18,349 nucleotides of DNA from the NCBI GenBank assembly GCA_030146605.1, contig JASLBO010000040.1, positions 1 through 18,349 on the forward strand. The letters are read 5' to 3'. The translations under genes and the position numbers were made by a program. The stretch's first letter is position 1. The number at the start of each line of letters is the position of its first letter. The notes beneath the pieces are model-generated. The model was not told where the DNA came from. It was given only the letters and a program-made list of their open reading frames with translations, and did no database searches. Below are positions 1 through 6,973 of this stretch, piece by piece. The stretch is from Sphingomonas sp. (GTDB lineage: Bacteria; Pseudomonadota; Alphaproteobacteria; Sphingomonadales; Sphingomonadaceae).

Positions 1-14
1 CCGCGAGGGAGGAT
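1..14. repeat. Edge of a palindromic intergenic repeat (partial)
   Basis: The first 14 bases, read on the minus strand, give ATCCTCCCTCGCG followed by G. The first 13 of these match the left arm of the nested palindrome at 5576-5712 exactly. The stretch lies just past the stop codon of the minus-strand GFA gene, so the window appears to begin inside another copy of the same repeat family. Only one arm is visible, so its full structure cannot be judged. Confidence 0.5.
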
Positions 15-24
15 CTTTTCAGTC

Positions 25-435
25 CTACAGTCCGCGCGTGTCCGGGCGAAAGCGGTCGTGGCGCGGGAGGGTGTCGCCTGCTTGGGCCCAGCCGATGCGG
101 CTGGCGTAGAAGATGTGGAAGCCCGGCGTGACCCCGTCGGGCGCGTCCAGCGTCGCGATGCTGAAATCCACCGTCTCGGGCTGGTGGTCGACCTGCATCA
201 GGAACGGCGTCCCGCAGCGCGTGCAGAAGCGGCGATGACCGAAGTCGCTCGACACGACCTTGCCGACCAGTTCTGCGCCCTGCGTGAAGACGAAATCGTC
301 GACAGGCACGGTGGCGAACGCCATTGCCGGGCTGCCCGAATTGAGCTGGCAGGTGCGGCAATGGCACCAGCCTGCGTCATACGGTTCGGATGCCAGGCGG
401 TAGCGCACCGCGCCGCACAGACAGCCACCTTCCAT
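25..435 (-). CDS. GFA/CENP-V family zinc-binding protein
   Basis: A 136-residue protein of the GFA family (named after glutathione-dependent formaldehyde-activating enzyme). These are small single-domain proteins that bind zinc through conserved cysteines. The expected ligands are visible: C5 and C7 (CLC near the N-terminus), C24/C26/C29 (WCHCRTC), and C71/C74 (FCTRCGTPF). The length is usual for the family. The ATG is preceded by a GGAG ribosome site at 443-446 that lies inside the end of argJ. The argJ stop is only 3 nt upstream, so the two genes should be co-transcribed and perhaps translationally coupled. The substrate is unknown: most family members are not proven to act on glutathione and formaldehyde, and nothing here links the protein to arginine synthesis beyond position. 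Confidence 0.9.
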   Translation of the reverse strand: MEGGCLCGAVRYRLASEPYDAGWCHCRTCQLNSGSPAMAFATVPVDDFVFTQGAELVGKVVSSDFGHRRFCTRCGTPFLMQVDHQPETVDFSIATLDAPDGVTPGFHIFYASRIGWAQAGDTLPRHDRFRPDTRGL

Positions 436-438
436 CGC

Positions 439-1659
439 TCAGCTCCGGTAATCGGCGTTGATCGAGATATAGCCGTGGGTGAGATCGCAGGTCCAGACGG
501 TGGCGCGGCCATCGCCGAGCCCGAGATCGACGCCGATCTCGATCGTGCGACCCTTGAGATGCGCGGCGACCGGCGTCTCGTCATAACCTTCGACGGCGAG
601 GCCGTCACGGGCGACCTGGGTTGCGCCGAAGCGGATCGCGAGCTTGTCGCGCTCGGCGGGTTCGCCGGCCTTGCCGACTGCCATGACGATGCGGCCCCAA
701 TTGGCGTCCTCGCCGGCGATCGCAGTCTTCACCAGCGGGGAATTGGCGATCGACATGGCGATACGGTGGGCGCTGCGATCGCTCTCGGCGCCTTCGACGG
801 CGATCTCGATCAGCTTCTGTGCGCCTTCGCCGTCGCGGACGACGAGCAATGCCAGCTGGTGGCAGAGATCGGCGAGCGCGGCGCGGAAGGCTTCGGCGCC
901 GGCATCGTCATCACCCGCCAACGGGGCGTTGCCTGCCTTGCCGGTGGCGAAGGCGAGGATCGTGTCGCTGGTCGAGGTGTCGCCATCGACGGTGATGCAC
1001 GAGAAGCTCTTGCGATTGGCGTCGGCCAGGGCCGCCTGCAGGAATTCGGGCGCGACTGCCGCGTCGGTGAAGACGAAGCCGAGCATCGTCGCCATGTCCG
1101 GCGCGATCATCCCCGAGCCCTTGATGATCCCGACGAGGTTGACCGCGCGCCCGTCGATCACCGCGCGAGTCACCGCGGCCTTGGCGAAGGTGTCCGTCGT
1201 CATGATCGTCGCGGCGGCGTCTTCCCAGCTCGCGGGCGCGGCGGTGAAGGCGGCGTCGAGGCCCGCTTCGGCCCTGTCGATCGGCAGCGGCACGCCGATC
1301 ACGCCGGTCGACGCGACGAAGATATCCGAAGGGTCGCAGCCGAGATGCGCGGCGGTGCGCGCGGCGATCGCCTCGACCGCGGCGCGGCCGCGATTGCCGG
1401 TGAACGCGTTCGAATTGCCGGCATTGACCACCAATGCGCGCGCCTTGCCGAGCACCAGCGCCTTGCGGCACCATTCGACTTCGGGCGAGGGGCATTTGCT
1501 GTTGGTCAGCACCCCGGCGACGGTGGTGTCCGGATCGAGCGTGACGAAGGTCAGGTCGCAGCGGTCCCAGGCCTTGTAGTGTGCGCGGGCGACCCGCGGG
1601 GTGACGCCCGCGACAAGCGGGAGGTCGGGGAAGGGGAGGGCGAGGGGGGAGCGTTCCAT
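439..1659 (-). CDS. argJ: Glutamate N-acetyltransferase / amino-acid acetyltransferase ArgJ
   Basis: ArgJ transfers the acetyl group of N-acetylornithine to glutamate, releasing ornithine and recycling acetyl groups in arginine biosynthesis. Bifunctional forms also acetylate glutamate from acetyl-CoA. The 406-residue protein has the family hallmarks: TNSKCPSPEVEWC near residues 52-64, NAGNSNAFTG at 79-88, and the self-cleavage site GSGMIAPDMATMLGF. In that motif the Ala190-Thr191 bond is cut and Thr191 becomes the N-terminal nucleophile of the beta chain. The C-terminus, ISINADYRS, is also typical. The ATG has no strong ribosome site. It is the first gene of a two-gene minus-strand unit with the GFA gene. 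Whether this copy is mono- or bifunctional cannot be read from the sequence. Confidence 0.97.
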   Translation of the reverse strand: MERSPLALPFPDLPLVAGVTPRVARAHYKAWDRCDLTFVTLDPDTTVAGVLTNSKCPSPEVEWCRKALVLGKARALVVNAGNSNAFTGNRGRAAVEAIAARTAAHLGCDPSDIFVASTGVIGVPLPIDRAEAGLDAAFTAAPASWEDAAATIMTTDTFAKAAVTRAVIDGRAVNLVGIIKGSGMIAPDMATMLGFVFTDAAVAPEFLQAALADANRKSFSCITVDGDTSTSDTILAFATGKAGNAPLAGDDDAGAEAFRAALADLCHQLALLVVRDGEGAQKLIEIAVEGAESDRSAHRIAMSIANSPLVKTAIAGEDANWGRIVMAVGKAGEPAERDKLAIRFGATQVARDGLAVEGYDETPVAAHLKGRTIEIGVDLGLGDGRATVWTCDLTHGYISINADYRS

Positions 1660-1706
1660 GCTGGATCGCCTAGCCGTTGGCGCGATTCGGATAAAGGGCG
1701 CACAGC

Positions 1707-1741
1707 TTGACCCGATACCTTGATCAATTTAGCTTTGAAAT
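1707..1741 (+). promoter_or_regulatory. Candidate promoter and palindromic operator of the toxin-antitoxin operon
   Basis: A TTGACC box (1707-1712) lies 17 nt before TAGCTT (1730-1735), a fair match to a sigma-70-type promoter. The spacer contains the perfect 8-bp palindrome TTGATCAA at 1720-1727, where an autoregulating Phd-type antitoxin could bind. Initiation 6-7 nt past the -10 box would fall on or next to the GTG at 1742. There is no Shine-Dalgarno sequence before that GTG. The prediction rests on motif spacing only. Confidence 0.35.
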
Positions 1742-2032
1742 GTGACCATTCATGTCGGCATCGGCGAGGCAGAGAAGCGGCTTTCCGAACTTGTCGCGGC
1801 CGCCGTCCGTGGCGAAGAGGTCGTGCTATCGGGGGAAAGCGGGCCGCAAGTGCGGCTTGTAGCGGTGCGGCAAAAGTCCGCAGCCGAGCGGGACGAAATC
1901 GTCGCCCGTCGGCTTTCCGCGCTCGGCATGTGGAAGGACATTGTTCCTGCGGACTTCGAGGTCCCACCATCGATGACCGACGACGAACTCGACGAGCGCT
2001 GGCATCGAAAGGGCTATGGGCCTCCTGCTTGA
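1742..2032 (+). CDS. Phd/YefM-family antitoxin
   Basis: A 96-residue protein with the Phd/YefM N-terminal pattern: a short strand, then GEAEKRLSELVAAAVRGEEV, then LSGESGPQVRLVAV (residues about 8-40). In this family the N-terminal domain dimerises and binds the operon's own operator, while the C-terminal tail wraps around and inhibits the toxin. Here the tail is acidic and aromatic (MTDDELDERWHRKGYG). The start is a GTG without a visible ribosome site. An overlapping ATG at 1740 is followed at once by TGA, so it cannot serve. The gene overlaps the PIN toxin gene by 17 nt, the usual antitoxin-first order. GC is visibly lower than in the flanking argJ and secA genes, which suggests acquisition. 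Confidence 0.88.
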   Translation: MTIHVGIGEAEKRLSELVAAAVRGEEVVLSGESGPQVRLVAVRQKSAAERDEIVARRLSALGMWKDIVPADFEVPPSMTDDELDERWHRKGYGPPA

Positions 2033-2390
2033 TACGCACGTGCTCGCGTGGTTCGGTCGGGATGATCCGCGACTGAGCCAGCGGTTCAGGGATATCTTGC
2101 TCGATCCCGACGCCGAAATGCTGATCAGCGCCGTTACTGCATTCGAGTTCGAGGATTTGCGTGCTCGTGGCCGTTTCGGAGAGATCGGGCCATTGAATCT
2201 GCTGGTTTCGGCATTGAATGCGACGGCGATCGACTATCCCGCAGGGGCTATGGAAAGCGTGTCATCGCTGGCGCTGCATCACCGTGACCCGATCGATCGA
2301 ATGCTGGTGGCACATGCCATCCACGCTCGTTTGCCGTTGATGACGGCCGACCGGACGATCCGCCTCTACCCGGTGGAGATAGTCTGGTAG
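2016..2390 (+). CDS. PIN-domain ribonuclease toxin (VapC-like)
   Basis: A 124-residue PIN-domain protein, the expected size for a VapC-like toxin. The acidic residues that bind the catalytic metal are present: D6 in LLLDTHVLAW, E44 in SAVTAFEFE, D94 in HHRDPIDRMLVA (with D91 nearby), and D112 in LMTADRTI. VapC-type enzymes are Mg2+-dependent endoribonucleases, often cutting initiator tRNA or rRNA; the target here is unknown. The subfamily wording (LLDTHVLAW, HRDPFDRxL) is the one normally paired with Phd-type rather than AbrB-type antitoxins, which fits the gene upstream. The ATG lies inside the antitoxin gene, so the two are translationally coupled. No residue needed for activity appears to be missing. 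Confidence 0.9.
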   Translation: MGLLLDTHVLAWFGRDDPRLSQRFRDILLDPDAEMLISAVTAFEFEDLRARGRFGEIGPLNLLVSALNATAIDYPAGAMESVSSLALHHRDPIDRMLVAHAIHARLPLMTADRTIRLYPVEIVW

Positions 2391-2454
2391 CTTTTGATTA
2401 GACGAAAGGCAGTCGGCACACTATGTCGCAGGCTTCTGCCCCGAGAGAGCCGAC

Positions 2455-2715
2455 TTGAATCTCCTGCTTCTCCTGACTGCGTTGCTCGCGAGCCTGACCG
2501 GTGCCGGTTCGGGCGATCGCGGCATGCGCGGGGTTCAGGACGTCGCGGTGGTCCGTGCGGCCGAAGTGGTTCAGGCGGTCGGCCAGCGCGCCCGCGCGGC
2601 GCGGCCTTCGCACCCTGTTGCGGATCAAGTCGCCACGCCCGGCCAGCGCTGGGCGGTTGCCGAAGCCGCTTTGCTCCCGAGCGCGGAACAGCGCTTCGAG
2701 CGCCGGCTCGAATAA
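2455..2715 (+). CDS. Small secreted or membrane-anchored protein upstream of secA (secretion-monitor candidate)
   Basis: An 86-residue ORF starting with TTG at 2455, with a purine-rich GAGAGAG ribosome site at 2443-2449, 5 nt upstream. The N-terminus is a strong hydrophobic stretch (MNLLLLLTALLASLTGAGSG) like an export signal or membrane anchor, although it lacks the usual leading positive charges. The remainder is Ala/Val/Arg-rich and ends in EQRFERRLE. About three quarters of codons end in G or C, which fits coding but is below the neighbours. It ends 109 nt before secA, with a perfect stem-loop between them. A short exported leader peptide before secA is the layout of SecM in gammaproteobacteria. 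I see neither the SecM arrest motif nor an RAPP-type arrest motif. I have an unverified impression that sphingomonads carry similar ORFs here. Confidence 0.55.
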   Translation: MNLLLLLTALLASLTGAGSGDRGMRGVQDVAVVRAAEVVQAVGQRARAARPSHPVADQVATPGQRWAVAEAALLPSAEQRFERRLE

Positions 2716-2723
2716 GCCCGCGC

Positions 2724-2743
2724 GCGGTCCGCTGACGGACCGC
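2724..2743 (+). promoter_or_regulatory. Stem-loop between the small ORF and secA
   Basis: GCGGTCCG (2724-2731) and CGGACCGC (2736-2743) form a perfect 8-bp GC-rich stem with a CTGA tetraloop. It begins 9 nt after the stop codon of the small ORF and ends 81 nt before the secA start. The downstream sequence has only a broken T-run (ATTTTCGTTTG at 2753-2763), so it is at best a weak intrinsic terminator. It could instead be an attenuator or an mRNA structure affected by ribosomes on the small ORF. The pairing is directly visible; its function is not. Confidence 0.5.
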
Positions 2744-2824
2744 TCTCGCACCATTTTCGTTTGATGCGGGTGCCGCCATGCGCGCGGCGTCCGCCCGACC
2801 ACCTTACAGACACTGGAAATCACC

Positions 2825-5569
2825 ATGCTCGGCGGCCTTGCCAAGACCTTTTTCGGCTCCTCGAACGAACGCTACGTCAAGTCGCTCGGGTCGATCGTCC
2901 AGAAGATCAATGCGTTCGAACCGGCCATGTCGGCGATGGACGACGCGACGCTTGCCAACCAGACGATCCTGTTCCGGGAGCGGCTGGCGAACGGCGAAAA
3001 GCTCGACAACATCCTGCCCGAGGCCTTTGCCACGGTGCGCGAGGCGGCCAAGCGGACGCTTGGCCAGCGGCATTACGACGTGCAGATGATCGGCGGCATC
3101 GTGCTCCATCGCGGCGAGATCGCCGAGATGCGCACCGGCGAGGGCAAGACTCTGGTCGCGACGCTGGCCACCTATCTCAACGCGCTGCCGGGCGAGGGCG
3201 TCCACGTCATCACCGTCAACGACTATCTGGCGAGGCGCGACGCCGAGTGGATGGCGCAGGTCTATGGCTTCCTCGGCCTGACCACCGGGGTGATCGTCCC
3301 CAATCTGACCGACCAGCAGCGCCGCGACGCGTATAATTCGGACATCACCTACGGCACGAACAACGAGTTCGGCTTCGACTATCTGCGCGACAACATGAAG
3401 TACGACCGCGCGTCGATGGTCCAGCGGCCCTTCGCAATGGCGATCGTCGACGAAGTCGATTCGGTGCTGATCGACGAGGCGCGCACCCCGCTGATCATCT
3501 CGGGCCCGACCGACGATCGCAGCGAGCTCTATATGAGCGTCGATGCAATCGTGAAGCAGCTCATCCCGTTCGACTACGAAAAGGACGAGAAGCAGCGCAC
3601 CATCGTGCTGACCGAGGAGGGGACCGAGAAGGTCGAGCGCATGCTCGAAGATGGCGGGCTGCTGATCGGCGCCAATCTCTACGATTTCGAAAACACGCAG
3701 GTGGTGCACCACCTCAACCAGTCGCTGCGGGCGAACGTGATGTTCAAGCGCGACATCGATTACATCGTCAAGGAAGACAAGGTCATCATCATCGACGAGT
3801 TTACCGGTCGCATGATGGACGGCCGGCGCTGGTCCGACGGCCTCCACCAGGCAGTGGAAGCCAAGGAAGGCGTGACGATCGAGCCCGAGAACCAGACGCT
3901 CGCCTCGATCACCTTCCAGAATTATTTCCGGATGTACCCCAAGCTCTCGGGCATGACCGGCACCGCCGCGACCGAGGCGCCCGAATTCTTCGACATCTAC
4001 AAGATGAACGTCGTCACGATCCCGACCAACCTGCCGGTCGCCCGCGTCGACGAGGAAGACGAGTTCTACAAGACCACCGAAGAGAAGTTCGGGGCGATCG
4101 CCAAGAAGATCCGCGAGCATTCGGCCAAGGGCCAGCCGGTGCTGGTCGGCACCGTCTCGATCGAAAAGAGCGAGTTGCTGTCCGAATTCCTCAAGAAGGA
4201 AGGCGTCGAGCACGCCGTGCTGAACGCGCGGCATCACGAGCTGGAAGCGGGCATCGTCGCGCAGGCCGGCCGGCTGGGCGCGGTGACGATCGCCACCAAC
4301 ATGGCCGGCCGCGGCACCGACATCCAGCTGGGCGGCAATCTCGAATTCCGCATCCATGACGAGCTCGAGGCGATGCCCGAGGGTCCCGATCGCGATGCCG
4401 CGATCGAGCAGATCAAGGCCGAGATCCAGGCCGAGAAGGACCGCGTCCGCGAAGCCGGCGGGCTGTTCGTGCTCGGCACCGAGCGCCACGAGAGCCGCCG
4501 CATCGACAACCAGCTGCGCGGCCGCTCGGGCCGCCAGGGCGATCCGGGCCTCAGCCGCTTCTATCTGAGCCTCGACGACGATCTGTTGCGCATCTTCGGC
4601 TCGAACACGCTGTTCGCCAAGATGATGCGCAACAATATCGAGGACGGCGAGGCGATCGGCTCGAAATGGCTGTCCAAGGCGATCGAGACCGCGCAGCGCA
4701 AGGTCGAGGCGCGCAACTACGACATCCGCAAGCAGGTCGTCGAATATGACGACGTGATGAACGACCAGCGCAAGGTCATCTACGAGCAGCGCGCCGACAT
4801 CATGGACGCCGACACGGTGGGCGAGGTCGTCGCCGACATGCGGCTGGAAACGGTCAATTCGATCGTCGGCGAGGCGTGCCCTCCCAATTCCTATCCCGAG
4901 CAATGGAACGTGGCGGGGCTGAAGGAGAAGGTCGCCTCCACGCTCGGCGTCGACGCGCCGGTCGACGAGTGGATCGCGGCCGAGGACGGGCTCGAACCCG
5001 AGCAAGTCGAGGTGCGGATCCGCGAACTGGCCGATACAGTGGTCACCACCAAGTCGGACGAGCTCGACCCCGAGACCTGGACCCAGATCGAGAAGTCGAT
5101 CCTGCTCCAGAATCTCGATCATCACTGGAAGGAGCATCTCGCGATGCTCGACGCGCTGCGCCAGGTCGTCCACCTGCGCGCCTATGCCCAGAAGACGCCG
5201 ATCAACGAATATAAGCACGAGGCGTTCGCGATGTTCGAGCGGATGCTGTCGAACATCCGCGAGGATGTGACGCGCACGCTCGCCTTCGCGCAGTTCCGCA
5301 TGGCGCCGCCGCCCGAGCTGCCCGAGCTGCCCGACTTCCTGACCACGCACATCGATCCGCTGACCGGGGTCGACGACAGCGGCGATTATGACGGCGGCGC
5401 GATGGGGCTGGTGTTCAACCAGCTGCCGCAGATGGGGATCCCGCAGCCCTCGGGCGAGAATCTCGGCACCGACCCGGCGGAGTGGGAAGGGCTGGTCAGC
5501 CGCAATGCGCCTTGCCCGTGCGGCTCGGGGCGCAAGTACAAGCACTGCCACGGTGCGCTGACGGCGTAA
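2825..5569 (+). CDS. secA: Preprotein translocase ATPase SecA
   Basis: SecA is the cytoplasmic motor that uses ATP to push unfolded preproteins through SecYEG. At 914 residues it has the usual alphaproteobacterial length. Visible motifs are Walker A MRTGEGKT at 102-109, Walker B VDEVD at 208-212 followed by [20 protein letters not shown] in the preprotein/helicase region, NMAGRGTDI in motor domain 2, [12 protein letters not shown], and the Ile/Val-rich scaffold segment with LDHHWKEHL. The C-terminal tail ends in [13 protein letters not shown], with zinc ligands C897, C899, C908 and H909, which binds SecB and the membrane. A GGAAA ribosome site lies 5 nt before the ATG. Upstream are the small signal-peptide-like ORF and the stem-loop. 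The gene faces the lipoprotein gene, with a palindromic repeat between them. It is intact. Confidence 0.99.
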   Translation: MLGGLAKTFFGSSNERYVKSLGSIVQKINAFEPAMSAMDDATLANQTILFRERLANGEKLDNILPEAFATVREAAKRTLGQRHYDVQMIGGIVLHRGEIAEMRTGEGKTLVATLATYLNALPGEGVHVITVNDYLARRDAEWMAQVYGFLGLTTGVIVPNLTDQQRRDAYNSDITYGTNNEFGFDYLRDNMKYDRASMVQRPFAMAIVDEVDSVLIDEARTPLIISGPTDDRSELYMSVDAIVKQLIPFDYEKDEKQRTIVLTEEGTEKVERMLEDGGLLIGANLYDFENTQVVHHLNQSLRANVMFKRDIDYIVKEDKVIIIDEFTGRMMDGRRWSDGLHQAVEAKEGVTIEPENQTLASITFQNYFRMYPKLSGMTGTAATEAPEFFDIYKMNVVTIPTNLPVARVDEEDEFYKTTEEKFGAIAKKIREHSAKGQPVLVGTVSIEKSELLSEFLKKEGVEHAVLNARHHELEAGIVAQAGRLGAVTIATNMAGRGTDIQLGGNLEFRIHDELEAMPEGPDRDAAIEQIKAEIQAEKDRVREAGGLFVLGTERHESRRIDNQLRGRSGRQGDPGLSRFYLSLDDDLLRIFGSNTLFAKMMRNNIEDGEAIGSKWLSKAIETAQRKVEARNYDIRKQVVEYDDVMNDQRKVIYEQRADIMDADTVGEVVADMRLETVNSIVGEACPPNSYPEQWNVAGLKEKVASTLGVDAPVDEWIAAEDGLEPEQVEVRIRELADTVVTTKSDELDPETWTQIEKSILLQNLDHHWKEHLAMLDALRQVVHLRAYAQKTPINEYKHEAFAMFERMLSNIREDVTRTLAFAQFRMAPPPELPELPDFLTTHIDPLTGVDDSGDYDGGAMGLVFNQLPQMGIPQPSGENLGTDPAEWEGLVSRNAPCPCGSGRKYKHCHGALTA

Positions 5570-5575
5570 GGGATA

Positions 5576-5712
5576 AATCCTCCCTCGCGAAGCGGGGGAG
5601 GGGGACCATGAAGGGGTGGAGGGGGCGTCTCCGCAAGCGAATGGCTTGTGGAGACGCCCCCTCCGTCATGCTGCGCATGCCACCTCCCCCGCTTGCGCGG
5701 GGGAGGATTTCA
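5576..5712. repeat. Nested palindromic repeat between convergent genes
   Basis: Two nested inverted repeats fill almost the whole gap. The inner arms, 5618-5638 and 5644-5664, are 21 nt each around a 5-nt loop (GAATG). They contain a perfect 15-bp core (GGAGGGGGCGTCTCC and its complement) and a single G/T mismatch in the distal part. The outer arms, near 5576-5605 and 5683-5712, carry CCTCCC...GCGGGGGAGG and its imperfect complement. The element sits between the ends of secA and the lipoprotein gene and could terminate transcription from both directions. The first 13 bases of its left arm recur at the start of the window, so this is a dispersed family, not a unique terminator. It encodes no convincing protein. 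Confidence 0.85.
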
Positions 5713-5717
5713 GCAGG

Positions 5718-6320
5718 TTAGCGTGCTTCGGGCATCTTGATCGACGGCCCGAGCCGATCGAGCACTTCGCGGGCATCGAACGCCCGGACGTTGGTGGTCG
5801 GCTTGGGGCCGCGTCCCGTTACGATCTCGGCCGTCGCTTCATATTGGCGGACGGTACGATAATCCCAGTCGCGGTCGTTCCAGAACGGATCGCCCATATA
5901 CGGGCTCCAGCTGCGCCAGCCCCAGCGGGGGCCGCGATAGAAGCGCCATGACGGGCTCCAATAGCCCCACGGGCCGCCACCGTAATAGCCGCCGCCGAAC
6001 CCGGGGGTGCGATACGTGTCGGTGCGCGTCTCGGTGTTGCGATCGACCAGGATGAAATGGTCGTCGCCGCGCTGGACGGTGAGCTCGGCGGCACGATAGA
6101 GCAGATAGCGCTCGACCGTGTCGCGTGCGGTGAGGCTGTTGCCCGAGAAGCTGACGCGGTAGCGGTTGCTCTCGATCTGCTCGTCCCAATAGCCCGCGCG
6201 CGACGATGACGTGGCGGGCTGATAAGGGGTCGCCGTCATGCAGCCCGCAAGTGCGGCGCTGCCTGCCAGCGCGGCGGCCAGCGCGACGATGCGCGGACGC
6301 CTTGTTATGCCTTTTAGCAT
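5718..6320 (-). CDS. Gly/Trp/Tyr-rich lipoprotein, CC0125/CC1285-like
   Basis: A 200-residue predicted lipoprotein. Residues 1-26 form a signal peptide with a basic start (TRRPRI) and an Ala-rich core ending in the lipobox LAGC, with Cys27 as the lipidated residue. A folded part follows, with YRVSFSGNSLTARDTVERYLLYRAAEL (split here by hydrophobic turns) and DDHFILVDRNTE, about residues 53-95. Next is a low-complexity segment of Gly, Tyr, Trp and Arg (about 105-155), then YEATAEIVTGRG and a C-terminal helix. This order recalls the Caulobacter CC0125/CC1285 lipoproteins, whose function is unknown to me. A strong GGAGG lies 4 nt before the ATG. It should be anchored in the outer or inner membrane; residues 28-30 (Met-Thr-Ala) show no inner-membrane-retention Asp. 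Confidence 0.82.
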   Translation of the reverse strand: MLKGITRRPRIVALAAALAGSAALAGCMTATPYQPATSSSRAGYWDEQIESNRYRVSFSGNSLTARDTVERYLLYRAAELTVQRGDDHFILVDRNTETRTDTYRTPGFGGGYYGGGPWGYWSPSWRFYRGPRWGWRSWSPYMGDPFWNDRDWDYRTVRQYEATAEIVTGRGPKPTTNVRAFDAREVLDRLGPSIKMPEAR

Positions 6321-6440
6321 GGTTCCTCCGGTAGTTATGGCGAGGGGCGGGGGTGCCGATCGTCAGTTCGAACGCGCGCGGGACGCGAAAGGCTCCCGCG
6401 CGATTGCGCGATGAAACGTGCGCCTGTGGCGATTGACGGA

Positions 6441-6457
6441 GCCTGAACGCGTCAGGC
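6441..6457 (-). terminator. Short stem-loop at the end of the purine-salvage operon
   Basis: GCCTGA (6441-6446) and TCAGGC (6452-6457) form a perfect 6-bp stem with a 5-nt loop. It overlaps the stop codon of the phosphoribosyltransferase gene, and no T-run follows on the minus strand. It may help end or stabilise the transcript but is not a classical intrinsic terminator. The 131-nt gap to the lipoprotein start (6321-6451) holds nothing else I can name, except whatever promoter drives the lipoprotein gene. Confidence 0.25.
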
Positions 6458-6973
6458 GATCCGCCCCGGCACTTCCATCGCTTCCTCGGCGATCTTCTCA
6501 CGGGGGGCCATGGCCTCCCAGGGGAAAATGAACCAGTCCTTGTGCAGGCCGCGATCGATCGTGCGCGCGCGATAATCGACTCGCTGGGCCGAGAGGCTGT
6601 TGTCGATGAGCACGGCGAAGCGGATGTTCGAGTCGATCGCGCGCTGCGCCGCCAGCGCGGCGCGGATCTCGCCGATCGTCTTGCCGCTGTCGTTGATGTC
6701 CTCGACGAACAGCAATTGCTCGCCCGCGCGCGTCCGTTCGGCGAGCACGGCGATCAGCTCGGTGCCGAACGGCGCGATCCGCGTCGAATGGTCGATCGAG
6801 ACCAGCGGCAGGTTCATCCGGTGCGACAGATAGACTCCCGGCGCGAGCCCGCCGCGGCCGACGCCGACCAGCAAGGCGGGGCGCCAGCCTTCGGCTTCCA
6901 TCGCCATCGCGAGGGCGTGGATGCCCGCGACCATCTCGTCGTGCGCATAAGGCGTGAAGACGATCCCGCTCAT
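6452..6973 (-). CDS. Phosphoribosyltransferase, purine-salvage type
   Basis: A 173-residue type I phosphoribosyltransferase. The PRPP-binding loop is clear at residues 88-100 (LFVEDINDSGKTI), preceded by the hydrophobic strand LLVGVGRGGLAPG (34-46). Near the C-terminus is KDWFIFPWE (145-153), where Gpt/Hpt-like enzymes stack on the purine base. Such enzymes convert hypoxanthine, xanthine or guanine plus PRPP to IMP, XMP or GMP in the cytoplasm. The ATG at 6973 overlaps the TGA of the deaminase gene as ATGA, so translation is coupled. The order supports adenine to hypoxanthine (deaminase) and then hypoxanthine to IMP (this enzyme). Base preference cannot be read from the sequence; hypoxanthine is inferred from context. 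An open reading frame continues upstream, but this start is fixed by the overlap and by domain length. Confidence 0.88.
   Translation of the reverse strand: MSGIVFTPYAHDEMVAGIHALAMAMEAEGWRPALLVGVGRGGLAPGVYLSHRMNLPLVSIDHSTRIAPFGTELIAVLAERTRAGEQLLFVEDINDSGKTIGEIRAALAAQRAIDSNIRFAVLIDNSLSAQRVDYRARTIDRGLHKDWFIFPWEAMAPREKIAEEAMEVPGRIA

Noticed and set aside
58..1710. A 550-codon ORF on the plus strand opposite argJ and the GFA gene
   Set aside because: It mirrors two clearly recognised genes; its translation is Arg/Ala/Gly/Asp-rich with no family resemblance. Long antisense frames without stops are expected at this GC content.
2394..2424. Possible promoter for the small ORF and secA (TTGATT with CACTAT)
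   Set aside because: The -10 match is poor and the spacing is 19 nt, so I do not claim it. The true promoter may lie in the toxin-antitoxin genes or elsewhere in 2391-2454.
2398..2844. ORFs on the minus strand across the secA leader (137 and 148 codons)
   Set aside because: Arg/Pro/Ala-rich translations with no domain. They overlap the plus-strand small ORF, which has a better start context and a hydrophobic N-terminus.
2804..5551. A 915-codon ORF antisense to secA
   Set aside because: It spans an intact secA in the complementary frame and its translation is low-complexity (Asp, His, Leu, Arg, Val), typical of a shadow of GC-rich codons.
5608..5721. Short ORFs inside the nested palindrome after secA
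   Set aside because: They arise from the repeat sequence itself, have no plausible product and read across both arms of the hairpin.
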